Source of the DNA: Plecoglossus altivelis
Taxonomy: Eukaryota > Chordata > Actinopteri > Osmeriformes > Plecoglossidae
Direction: 5' to 3'
Length of the DNA: 64,000 bases
Assembly: GCA_036571765.1 (NCBI GenBank)
Contig: BROE01000010.1
Location: 10,729,313 to 10,793,312, forward strand
Shown: one piece after another, positions 50,569 to 60,252 of the stretch
How the letters are laid out: each line of letters starts with the position of its first letter
Position numbering within the stretch: position 1 is the stretch's first letter
The notes under the pieces: model-generated
The model's database searches: none
Told to the model about the DNA's origin: nothing
The model's input: the letters and a program-made list of their open reading frames with translations, nothing else
Program-made: the position numbers and the translations under genes

Positions 50569-53500
50569 TCTCTCTCTTACTCTGTCTGACTTTCTCTGTC
50601 ATTCACTTTCTCTCTTTCATCTGACCCTTCCATACTCACCATCCCTCTCTGTCCCTCCATCCCTCCATCCCTCCACCCCCCCTCCGTAGCCGAATGTCTT
50701 CTGGACTCTCCTCGCCAGCCTCTGCTGGGCCCGGAGGAGCTCCCTGGACAGAGCTACGACGCCGTGCGCCAGTGTCGGCTGGCCTTCGGCCCAGAGTACA
50801 CGGTGTGCCCGGGCATGGACGTGTGCGCCCGCCTGTGGTGCGCCGTGATCCGGCAGGGCCAGATGGTGTGCCTGACTAAGAAGCTGCCAGCCGTGGAGGG
50901 CACCCCTTGTGGCAAAGGCCGCATCTGCCTCCAGGGCAAGTGCGTGGACAAGACCCGCAAGAAGCACTATTCGGTAAGGTCTTAGGGGGTGGAGGGAGAG
51001 AGCATGGGGGGGGAAGTGATGGAGAGGTGAGAAGAAGGGGAGGGAGATGGTCTAACCAAGGGTGAGGAGAGGAAGGGGTGAATAAGAAAGAATGTTTTCT
51101 GTCTAGAAATGATGGAATAAGTTTTAGTGTTCTGTCCACACACCCTGTAACCCACAATGTAGGAGAGACAGAGAGACAAAGACCGAGAGACAGATAATTC
51201 ATCTCTGGGTTTATTTAGTAACATGATTGAATTGTGCGGTTTATAATTGTCATTCTTGATTCATGTTGCGGTTTGCTGGCCTTGACTGAACTGAGCTGAA
51301 TTCAATTTAGAGTTAATGCGTTGATGGGATGACGTGTGTCTGGACATATTTTTGGTTTGGCAGGTTGTCAGTGACCTGTGTTTGTCAGAAAGAGAGGCTA
51401 AATGTGTCGTTGTGTGTGTGGTGTGCTTGTGCGTGTGTTTCACATGCCATAATAAAGTCAAGCGGTGTTCTCTTGGCAGAGAAGTCCATGTCCAGCATTT
51501 CCAGCCTCATTTTCGCTGTCTTCACTTACTTTGGGGGTTTTATCACCAACTTTATGTGAAAGTGTTGTATTTTTATTGCTATCACTTTAATGAGGGATCA
51601 TATGATTAACAGTTGAACCTCTGTCAACGGAAACTCAGATAGCCACGTAAGCATACGGATGTTTGTCCTGGCCAGCGTATCCTGGTCTGACTCGTCTCTC
51701 TGAGCTATAACGTGAGCTCACGTCAGCAGCTAGCATGTGAATTAGCTTCGGCAAGCTAGCTGCCTGCAAGGGGCTTCTCTATCTGAGCGGGCTCATGTGC
51801 CTCTGAACACGACCCGTGTGACTTTCACAGTGCTGCTGCCGCCCTCCCCAGGCCATCGTCAATTTCCCCCGTTTGATTTCTCCCTTCGCACTTGGCGGAC
51901 GGCCAAACCGACTTCTAACATGCTCGATAAGTAGCTCTAATATCCCTCCCTTATCTTCCCCCTTCTTTCTCTCTCTTCCTCTCCCCCCTCTCCCCGCTCA
52001 TCCACCTCGGCCCCTCTGATCTTTCCCCACGCCCTCATATCTTCCTCTCTCCCTCTTTCATCTTCCCTCCCTTCCCTTTCCTCCGCTCCTCCCTCAGGCG
52101 TCCAACCACGGCAGCTGGAGTTCCTGGGGGCCGTGGGGATCATGCTCGCGGTCCTGTGGAGGGGGGGTGCAGTTTGCCCAGCGTCTGTGTAACAACCCCC
52201 CGCCCCGGAACAACGGCCGCTACTGCACCGGCAAGAGGGCCATCTACAAGTCCTGCAGTGTCTCGCCCTGCCCTGTCTCTGGTGAGTCCTGCTTCTGACA
52301 GACCAGACCTGCTCACACACGCACACCATCGCAGACACACAAGTACGCACGCACAGACGCACATACAAACGACCTGACAGCGCATTCGTAGGGCAACGCT
52401 GTTCAGGCCAAACTGAACCCAAAACAAACAAGGAAGGCGCTTGAATCATTTGTGTTCATTGGCATCCTCTGTGTGGTGGAACTGTCTTGCAGCGAAGAGT
52501 TTCCGGCAGGAGCAGTGCGAGGTACGGAACGGCCCCCAGACTGACCCCAAGGGAGTGAAGACCTTCGTGGAGTGGGTGCCCAAGTTTGCAGGGGTGCTGC
52601 CCAAAGATGTGTGCAAGCTGACCTGCCGTGCCAAGGGCACTGGCTACTACGTGGTGTTCTCTCAGAGGGTGAGAATGATGATGATAACGATAGTGATGAT
52701 GATGAATATGATACTGGTAATGATAAGGGCGATAATGACGGATACGGTACTGCCGATAATGACAACGAAGATGTGGATGACGAATGCAATACTGGTGACG
52801 ATGATAACAAGGAGGGCAACAGTAACGCGGGCAACCACGATGGCGCCGATAATGACGATGGCAATGAAAACAGTGGCAACGACGACCATGATGACATTTT
52901 CCCTCCGCTCCCAGGTGACCGACGGGACGGAGTGTCGTCCGTACAGCAGCTCGGTGTGTGTCAAGGGGAAGTGCGTGCGGACAGGCTGCGATGGCATCAT
53001 CGGCTCAAAGCTGCAGTTCGACAAGTGCGGCATCTGCGGAGGGGACAGCATGGGCTGCATCCGGGTGATGGGCAACTTCACCAAGAAAAGGCGAGTCGAC
53101 GCAAACCCATTCGACGAGCTCGATTCAAACCCATCGTTGCATCAAGAATTTGTGCGTGAAGGCTAACTGTACGATCTCTCTCTTTTTTCTCTGTCTGTCC
53201 ATCTCCTTCCCTCCGCAGTAAGGGCTACACTGACGTAGTGAAAATCCCGGTGGGTTCCACCCACATCAAGGTCCGCCAGCACAAAGCTAAAGACCAGCAG
53301 CGTTACACTGCTTACCTGGCCCTGCGCAAGCCTGGGGGAGACTACCTCCTCAATGGCAAGTTCATGATCTCCACCTCCGAGACCATCATCCCCCTCAATG
53401 GCTCCGTTCTCAACTACAGCGGCTGGAGCCAGAGGGACGAGTGGCTCCACAGCATGGGCCCCGGGCCCCTCCGCGAGGCCCTGGTGGTCCAGATCCTGGC

Positions 53501-53891
53501 CACCGACGCTAAGAAGCCCTTGGACGTACGTTACAGCTTCTTCATGCCCCGGCGGACACCCCCTGCACCCCCGCCTGCACCTGCCCGCTCCACGGCCCAG
53601 GTTACCAGCACCACTGTGTCTACCACCCCCAGGACCAGCACCACCACCACCACCACTACCACCACCACCGCCACCTTGCCGGCTCTGAGCCCCACTGGCC
53701 CCGGACCCTCCACGTCGGCCCCGGGGCCTCAGTGGGTGACGGGCCCCTGGATGAGCTGCTCCAGGACTTGTGACACGGGTTGGCAGAGCCGCACGGTGCA
53801 GTGTAAGGACCCACTGGGCGTGCTGGCCAAGGGCTGCCCGCTCGCCGAACGCCCCTCCGCCTTCAAACACTGCCTGGTGAAAAAGTGCTGA
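43672..53891 (+). CDS. adamts5: ADAMTS5 (aggrecanase-2), secreted zinc metalloprotease, 8 coding exons
   Basis: Cleaves aggrecan, versican and other hyalectans in the extracellular matrix. Exons: 43672-44787, 49506-49638, 49856-50023, 50690-50973, 52098-52281, 52493-52668, 52915-53090, 53219-53891, giving 969 aa (human 930). Domain order: signal peptide; prodomain with candidate switch Cys202; furin site RRKR265; metalloprotease; disintegrin-like; TSR1 (about 573-627); Cys-rich; spacer; Thr/Pro-rich linker (about 871-905); TSR2 (916-969) ending KKC. The zinc site HEIGHLLGLSH (H414, E415, H418, H424) matches human ADAMTS5 and is split by intron 2; Met443 is the Met-turn. One terminal TSR and the C-terminus 'FKHCLVKKC' separate it from ADAMTS1/8/15. 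Start: Met1 has A at -3, but Met13 (43708; A at -3, G at +4) gives a cleaner signal peptide, so either could be used. Odd points: intron 7 needs a GC donor, intron 6 is stop-free, and the prodomain has an extra basic cluster (208-229). adamts1 lies 4 kb downstream. Confidence 0.97.
46621..46755. repeat. (GA)n array in adamts5 intron 1
   Basis: AGAGAGGGAG-interrupted array followed by a pure (AG)n run of about 50 nt. Confidence 0.97.
48436..48557. repeat. (GA)n array with GAAAGGGT interruptions in adamts5 intron 1
   Basis: A pure GA run of about 48 nt is followed by GAGAAAGGGTGAGA copies and a second GA run. Confidence 0.95.
48972..49069 (+). repeat. 19-bp tandem repeat, about 4-5 copies
   Basis: The unit CACACAGCCCAGAGAGACA is repeated nearly perfectly, with diverged copies at the left end. 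In adamts5 intron 1. Confidence 0.85.
52669..52914 (+). other. adamts5: adamts5 intron 6: short, stop-free, GAT/GATAAC-repeat intron
   Basis: Phase-0 GT-AG intron (AGG|GTGAGA ... CTCCCAG|GTG) of 246 nt, exactly 82 codons, with no stop codon in the exon reading frame. It is built of degenerate GATGAT and GATAATGAC units. Retention would add 82 Met/Thr/Ile-rich residues inside the Cys-rich domain. Confidence 0.85.
53091..53218 (+). other. adamts5: adamts5 intron 7: GC-AG intron
   Basis: The exon ends AAGAAAAG at 53090 and is followed by GCGAGT; the acceptor is CCGCAG to 53218. Joining 53090 to 53219 gives KKSKGYTDVV, matching the family. Using the nearest GT (53095) would put a TAA stop at the junction. 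Confidence 0.85.
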
Positions 53892-53986
53892 GGTGGCGGG
53901 GGACCCATGAATGTGTGGGTGAGGGGGAACACATACACACACGGACTGGCATCGGCCACAGACAGCGCCCACCTCTCCCCACTTCC

Positions 53987-53992
53987 AATAAA
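53987..53992 (+). terminator. Canonical polyadenylation signal, proximal, adamts5
   Basis: AATAAA 96 nt after the TGA, followed by a GT-rich downstream stretch (GAGCGTGTATGTCTGTTTTG), the usual layout of a cleavage site. Confidence 0.65.
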
Positions 53993-54480
53993 CCTTGAGC
54001 GTGTATGTCTGTTTTGTTTTCATGTATTGTGCGTCTCATAGTCTTCGGTTCCATGTTTTGTGGTTCATTACGACAGCCTGGCTAGTGTGTGGACCAGTGT
54101 GTGTGGACTCCTGAACATTGATTTTCCCCCTTTGCCCCTCCCTCCTCTCCTATCTCCACCACATTCAATTTGTCAATCCATCTACAGACCAGGAAGTGGA
54201 CAGGGAGCATAGCTATGACTGAAGACCAGAGATTGGACTGTACTGCCACTCAACCAATGGAAGAAGGACGGTGCTATGATGTCAGAGCAGGACCAGATAG
54301 AGACACAGGGGCTGAACAGAGGCCTCCCAGAGACTGACTGCTCCTCTCAAACTGCCAGGCATAGATGTCTACGGACCAGCGAACCTACAGAGCGCACTGT
54401 TCTGAGCCTGACCAAGACAATGACATGGGGGTTACATGTTTGAGGCTAAGCTTGACAATTGATAGTAGCATGTGTGCGTT

Positions 54481-54498
54481 TGTCTGTGTGTGTGTGTT

Positions 54499-54535
<37 letters not shown>

Positions 54536-54585
54536 TTGTGTGTGTGCGGGTGCATGCGTGCGTGTGTGTGTAGGTGCGTGCATGT
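54481..54585. repeat. (GT)n with TTTG and GCGTGC interruptions
   Basis: Imperfect GT array in the probable long adamts5 3' UTR. Confidence 0.95.
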
Positions 54586-54858
54586 GTATGACTATACCTT
54601 ACATGCGGTGTGAACCAATAGTGTTCTTGTCCTTTGTATCCTGATGGTTCTCTGGCCTCAGTTCTAGTGATATCTGGACGTGGGTACGAGGGGGTGGTCA
54701 CCATTTGGTGTCTGTGTTTCTTAGCCGCTATATTGTCTGTCTGTCCATTTGTCTGTTTAGGATCAGCGCTTATCCTTGTTCGTATGACAATGTGTGCCCT
54801 GGATACTCGCAAAACTAGCAAGAGGGAAACTAGACCAGACATACCAGCCCAGATCCAG

Positions 54859-54907
<49 letters not shown>
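54859..54907. repeat. (CT)n microsatellite
   Basis: CT dinucleotide run with a single TTT interruption. Confidence 0.95.
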
Positions 54908-54909
<2 letters not shown>

Positions 54910-56312
54910 GAATCACCCTTTCAATGTAATCAATAGTTAAACAAAAAATGACATCTAAACAGTCATACATCATAACATTTGACCCCTGCAAAGACGCACA
55001 AGCGCATCAGATACGCGACGTAGCCACAGATCCACGTAGTTTGGGATCGTTTCTAAATCTAGACGTAGCGGAGAACACCTGATATATGACACGGAGTCTC
55101 AATCAAATGAAAGAGCAGAGGACCGTTCGCGCCACATATACAGTACATGGTCCTATCGCCCACACGATAGTCAATGTGTCTGTAAACATGTCTAGGGAAA
55201 AGCCCCTCTTCTGAACGACAGAAACACAGCACTGACCTTGTAATTTATTGTTTGTACAACTGGTATGTAAAAAGAAACTTGTGATGAGTTTATTTATTAT
55301 TATGGTAATTTTGTATCATAATTACTATTTAACTAGGAATGTGTCTGTGCAAAATCATTCATTTTTAAGAAAATAGTGTTTTTTTAGTCATCTACATGAA
55401 TATATGTACATAAAATATATATATTTAAAATCTCTGCGTCCAAGTCCTTCCTTTGCTCTTGAAGTTTACAATGATTTGACTCGTCTAATTCTTCGCTTGC
55501 TTATCTTTGACGAGCACTTTTATCTTGAATTTAAACGAAGCCCACTTTGCTTAGCACAGTAGAACACAAAGAAGAGTTGCAGGTTCCTGGACTGGGAAAC
55601 TGAACTATGGATGAATACGCTTGGGGGTGGGGGTCCACCATAGTCCCATCTAGAATAGGACTGAAGAGATACTGGACAAGTAAAGTCCATGCAGGGGGGG
55701 GGAGATACCCACACTGGAAGAACATCTGTTGTCAGACATCCCCTAGTGGCAGATGTAGCCGGAAAAGCAACTGGCAGGTCTAAGATGTAGTGAATGAATC
55801 TAATCGTGGTCCTCCACTTCAAGCCAGCAAGTCAGTAACAGTTTAGAATTGTGCCACCACCTGATCTCTTTAACAAGTCAAATAGATCAGTCACAGAAAT
55901 ACATGTTAGTGACATTGTCCACGGCGATGACAATGACTATGATGATAGTGATGATAGTGATGATGATTATAAAGCCTATGACCAGAGAGGGAGAAGAGTT
56001 AGGGACCTTGAACAGGAAAAAACATATTTTACCACCAAATTGTATAATCATCCACTAAATTGTTTTGTTATATCTCCCGCCAATCAAAGACCACAATGCA
56101 GCACACATATTGAATTATCAGTCTCAAATCTCCAGAAACCGTTGTTATTTCTAAATCAGACTCTTGTAAATATTGCATAGGACCAAACGTTAATTCAGAT
56201 TATGTGGTGCTCTGTGACTAATGTAAACCCAAGCCACATATCAAAACAACTGTCATACAGAATACCGTCATGCAACTCAGGTCAAATTCATAGCTCAAAT
56301 ATGATGCTGTTA

Positions 56313-56325
56313 CGCCATCTACTGG
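56313..56325 (-). promoter_or_regulatory. CTCF-like motif
   Basis: The minus strand reads CCAGTAGATGGCG, which fits the vertebrate CTCF core CCASYAGRKGGCR at every position. Motif match only. Confidence 0.45.
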
Positions 56326-56411
56326 CATTGTTGGCTAAGTACATCCCAAGGCGAGCTCTATTTAGAAAGCAAACGCAACAGTCGTCCGGAACTTTATCCA
56401 TGGCTCGTGGC

Positions 56412-56424
56412 TGACATCTGCTGG
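56412..56424 (-). promoter_or_regulatory. Weaker CTCF-like motif
   Basis: The minus strand reads CCAGCAGATGTCA, one mismatch in the GGC core; 99 bp from the better match and in the same orientation. Confidence 0.25.
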
Positions 56425-57547
56425 ACAACACGTTGTTGAGACCGCTAAGTTTCTACCACCTGTTGCACTTTAAGGTGGTCGGCCAAGACGTCAGGCCTTT
56501 ACATGACTTCGAAATGAAATGAATGTCTGCAGACAACATGATTTATTCACCCTGATGTTTGTGTCACGCGTTTTGCAAGGCATGACATTGGTTTAAAGTT
56601 GGTATTTAGCGGTGAAGCAGTGAAGTCTAGTGCAATCAGTCCTGAGTGGAGTTCTAGAAAGACCACCATGTACTTCAAGTTCCATGTCTTCAGATCCTTA
56701 TCTCGAAACTATCAATGTTTCCACTTAGTCCCGGTGAAATGTCATGGTGTTCCCAAACTAGGCCACTACCGCTTCTCTCTGTTCCAATTTGATTGTTTTA
56801 ACATCCACAAGACCATACCATAAGACTGTTGTTTAAACTTTTTTATAAGGGGATCACGGGCCAATATTCAAACTTTTAGATTACACAAATAACGTGGCTG
56901 TCACCATTTAGTGCCGTGTAATCCGGGAATGATTGTCCTGGGAATAACCAGGGTCACGGAGCTGAACAGGGAGGTGATGCACGGTGTAGGAAATGGTCAA
57001 CGAGGGGAGGGGGGAGTGAATGAGGAGAGAGGCGCTGAAGACGCAGTGGTTTGTACGGGAAGGGAGTTTGGTTCAACGGCAGTTCCACCTTAAGAACCCG
57101 CCGGCCTCTATTCGCTCCGTTTCCCCATTTAGAGCTACGGAAAGCCGCCACGGCGCACTGACAAGACCGCGTTTAGTTTTCGAGCCCCTAGAGTCCATGG
57201 TTGCCATGTCTGACCTGCCATCCTCCGTCTCCACTCTCAGTCACCACACAACCCATTATATCAATAATTTACAAATGAGCAACACAAGATTATGATGTGG
57301 TTACATTCGTGCGTACAGAATAGACGACACTACTGTAAATTGAGATTTGAGGGAGATAGAGGGGAAGGAATATTCAAGTCCCGCCCCCCCCCCCCCAAAA
57401 AAAAAATCGACTCTGCCAGAAGCGTACTTCTCAATGATTGATTATAATGGCAAGGCTCCAAGTGACTGCTGCGTTTTGTTGCGCACGAGATTTCGCCTCT
57501 AACCGATCAAAGGTTCTTCAGGAAAGGGGTGGTCCCGAAGAGAAGCA

Positions 57548-57553
57548 TATATA
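57548..57553 (+). promoter_or_regulatory. TATA box of adamts1
   Basis: CATATATAGAGAGCC about 430 bp upstream of the ATG. The expected start of transcription is near 57578, leaving a 5' UTR of about 400 nt with no splice acceptor needed before the ATG. Confidence 0.5.
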
Positions 57554-57577
57554 GAGAGCCGGGGTCTGTCTGAATGC

Positions 57578-57981
57578 AAGGCAAGAGCAGAGCATACTTG
57601 ACGGGACAGCAGAAAAAAAACCTGCCCTGAAGTCACCTAAGAAACTAACAACTATTGAGTATTCAAGAGATCTAGAAAGACTCACGCTCCGGGGAGTTGG
57701 AATTTAATCACTGCTGAAATTGTGTTACTTGAAGATAAAAAGTTAAGTAGGGTAATATTGTAACAGACTGTATCACGGCAAAAAAAATCTACAGGCACGT
57801 TTAAATGGGCATTGCACTGGATTTCTTTCTTTTTAGACTTTGCGCGTAATTTTTGTCTATTCTTCCAGGAGGTACCTATAAATTGCGTGCACGGATTTTA
57901 GAGGAGAGTGTGCACGGATTTTACTTGCGTCCACGCAGACACTTGAATATTCTTTTCAACTTTTGAGGATCTGACAGGAAT
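57578..57981 (+). other. adamts1: Probable adamts1 5' UTR
   Basis: Runs from the site predicted by the TATA box to the first ATG of the tandem pair. The start is inferred from TATA spacing only. Confidence 0.4.
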
Positions 57982-60194
57982 ATGATGTCCGTTCTTTGCG
58001 TTTCGTTTGGTATTATTGCCGTTCTGTGCGTAAGCACGGCGGAAAGCGCATGGGAAGAAAGCACAGTGATACCGGTTAGACTCGACCCCGCCGGGCAAGA
58101 GGGCAAAACCGACCAGTGGCGGACTTTGTCTGTAGAAGAACGAGAAAAACTGTCGGAGATGCGGGTCTACCGATTGGACGTATTTGGCAAACAGATGGTT
58201 TTGGAGCTTGAGCCGGACCAGACCTTCCTCGCCCCGGGGTTTGTGTTCCATGTAGTGGGTAGCCCTGATCTGGAGACCCAGCAGGAATCTGACAGCGCGG
58301 CCGAGTCTCGGTGCTTCTATTCGGGTAAAGTCAACGGAGATGCGCATTCTGCCGCTGCACTTAACCTGTGCCAAGGACTAAGGGGCGGATTCTACCTTGA
58401 CGGGGAAGAATATTTCATCCAGCCCCAAAACTCCAGCGACGCGCTCTCCACCGAAGAGGACCTCCACACCATCCGCCGGAGGGGCAGGGCATCTTTAGCC
58501 GAGGAAGGCAGCTCGAAGTGTGGGGTCAACGAGGACGAAGACAGGGTGCCAGAGAACCTGGAGAAGAAAGTCAACACCGATTCCACTACCTCAGAAGAGA
58601 AAGGTATGTCTCAACTGGGGGGGAAAACTGCTCAGAACTTTACCCATTTGCTCAAAGTTTTGATGTATACTAATCTCAGGCGTCGATTCACTGAAAGGGT
58701 AGGCTATATTTGATTACCCAAACGCTGTCAACATTTGATTTGTATCGTCATAAGCGAATGAATCAAATGCAGAGAGTCTTGAGGATTGCCATGGGGAAAT
58801 ATTGGAGGCATGATGAGTTTCAAGTTCTTCAGCAGTTCACTTGTATAGTGCGAGCGCATTGGTGCGTTGCGAGGGTTAACGGAGAATTGGCTCTGAACTG
58901 ACAGGACGGCGGGCTGGGAGGAGACGGGGGAGAGAGGTGCTGAGGAAAGTAGGGGAGTGACCGAAAGAGGGAGGTACTGGTCGGGGCCGGGGCTAGTGAG
59001 ACGTGTAAAACTCTCCCCCTGGTACCTATTGAACGCAGCACGGGCCACCACTGCCGGCAGACATTTTCATAAGAGGGGATTTTTTCCACTCTCGCATAAG
59101 TTTCCTCTAGGAAAGGTCAATTTAGGAATGTCTTTGGTAGGTGGGGCCGGGGTGGTGTGACGCTGAGTCACTGCAGCTCCAGCCGCTCCAGGCACTTCCG
59201 GAGAGTTCGAGCTTCCCACAGAGCTTTCATTCCTCTCCGTTGGATTCTACACAGGCCTCATTTTGCCTTCAACCCCATACATTACGAAATAAACCCAAAA
59301 GGAAAAAAATGACAATAATCGTTTTCATGAAGTCCCTCAATGATATGGACTGGTACGGTCCAAATCGCGTAGTCCATATAAATCGAGATAAATGGAAATA
59401 AAACTGAAAAATATATTTTAGCAGTTTCCCAAATATAAGGACCACCGAAACCATTTCCACCATGTAAATCATATTGATATATGTCCCTCTTTTTCTCCCC
59501 AGCCCACCATAGGTCCAGGCGTTTCGTGTCCACACCTCGGTTCCTGGAGATCATGTTGGTGGCCGACCAATCCATGGCAGAATTCCACGGCGCAGGCCTC
59601 AAACCCTACCTGCTGACCATCATGGCGGTGGCCTCGCGTCTCTACCGCCACCCCACCATCCACAACTCCATCAGCCTGGCCGTGGTGAAGCTGCTGGTGG
59701 TGTACGAAGAGGAGCACGGCCCCCAGGTGTCCTCCAACGCCGCCCTCACCCTCAGGAACTTCTGCCAGTGGCAGCGCCAGCACAACCCGCCCAGCGACCG
59801 CCACCCGGAGCACTACGACACGGCGGTGCTCTTCACCAGAACGGTGGGTCCCACGCACCAAACCAGCACCTTCCCACCATCTTGCCTCATTATCGACTCT
59901 GTCAGTGGTCTGTCTGTTGGGGTATGATGGCAGTTTAGTGAGCATGTTTTGTCGCCTCTTGCAGGACCTGTGTGGCGCCCACTCCTGTGACACTCTGGGC
60001 ATGGCGGACGTCGGCACGGTGTGTGACCCGGACAGGAGCTGTTCCATCGTCGAGGATGACGGCCTTCAGGCAGCATTTACAGTGGCCCATGAGCTGGGTA
60101 AGAAGCCATCCTCACCCCCAGTCTGCCACAGTCAGCAACACCCTTCTCTTCACCCCACATCTGAGTCTCAACCTAACCTTCCTGTTTCCTCCCA

Positions 60195-60252
<58 letters not shown>

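Larger units (their letters stand above)
53892..55437 (+). other. adamts5: Probable adamts5 3' UTR (proximal and distal ends)
   Basis: A first AATAAA lies 96 nt after the stop. A second, AT-rich end at about 55250-55437 has TTTATTTATTATT (AU-rich element type) and ATAAAATATATATATTT, typical of a distal vertebrate 3' UTR end, but no canonical AATAAA. Between them are a GT array (54481-54585) and a CT array (54859-54907). Alternative polyadenylation is inferred, not shown. Confidence 0.5.
55438..57547. other. adamts5-adamts1 intergenic stretch
   Basis: No coding exon recognised. It holds CTCF-like motifs (below), a short GATGATAGTGATGATAGTGA repeat at 55937-55970, and, near the adamts1 side, C13 next to A10 (57384-57406), TGATTGAT (57435-57442, Pbx/Hox type) and GATCAAAGG (57505-57513, TCF/LEF type). 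Mostly non-repetitive compared with the first 30 kb, so it is a reasonable place to look for shared enhancers. Confidence 0.5.

Noticed and set aside
52572..53159. Asp/Asn-rich protein segment as a separate gene
   Set aside because: It is the +1-type frame of adamts5 exons 6-7 and the GAT-repeat intron; the conserved protein uses the other frame.
53163..54023. 286-codon minus-strand open frame over adamts5 exon 8
   Set aside because: Antisense shadow of the conserved coding exon, caused by its GC-rich codon third positions.
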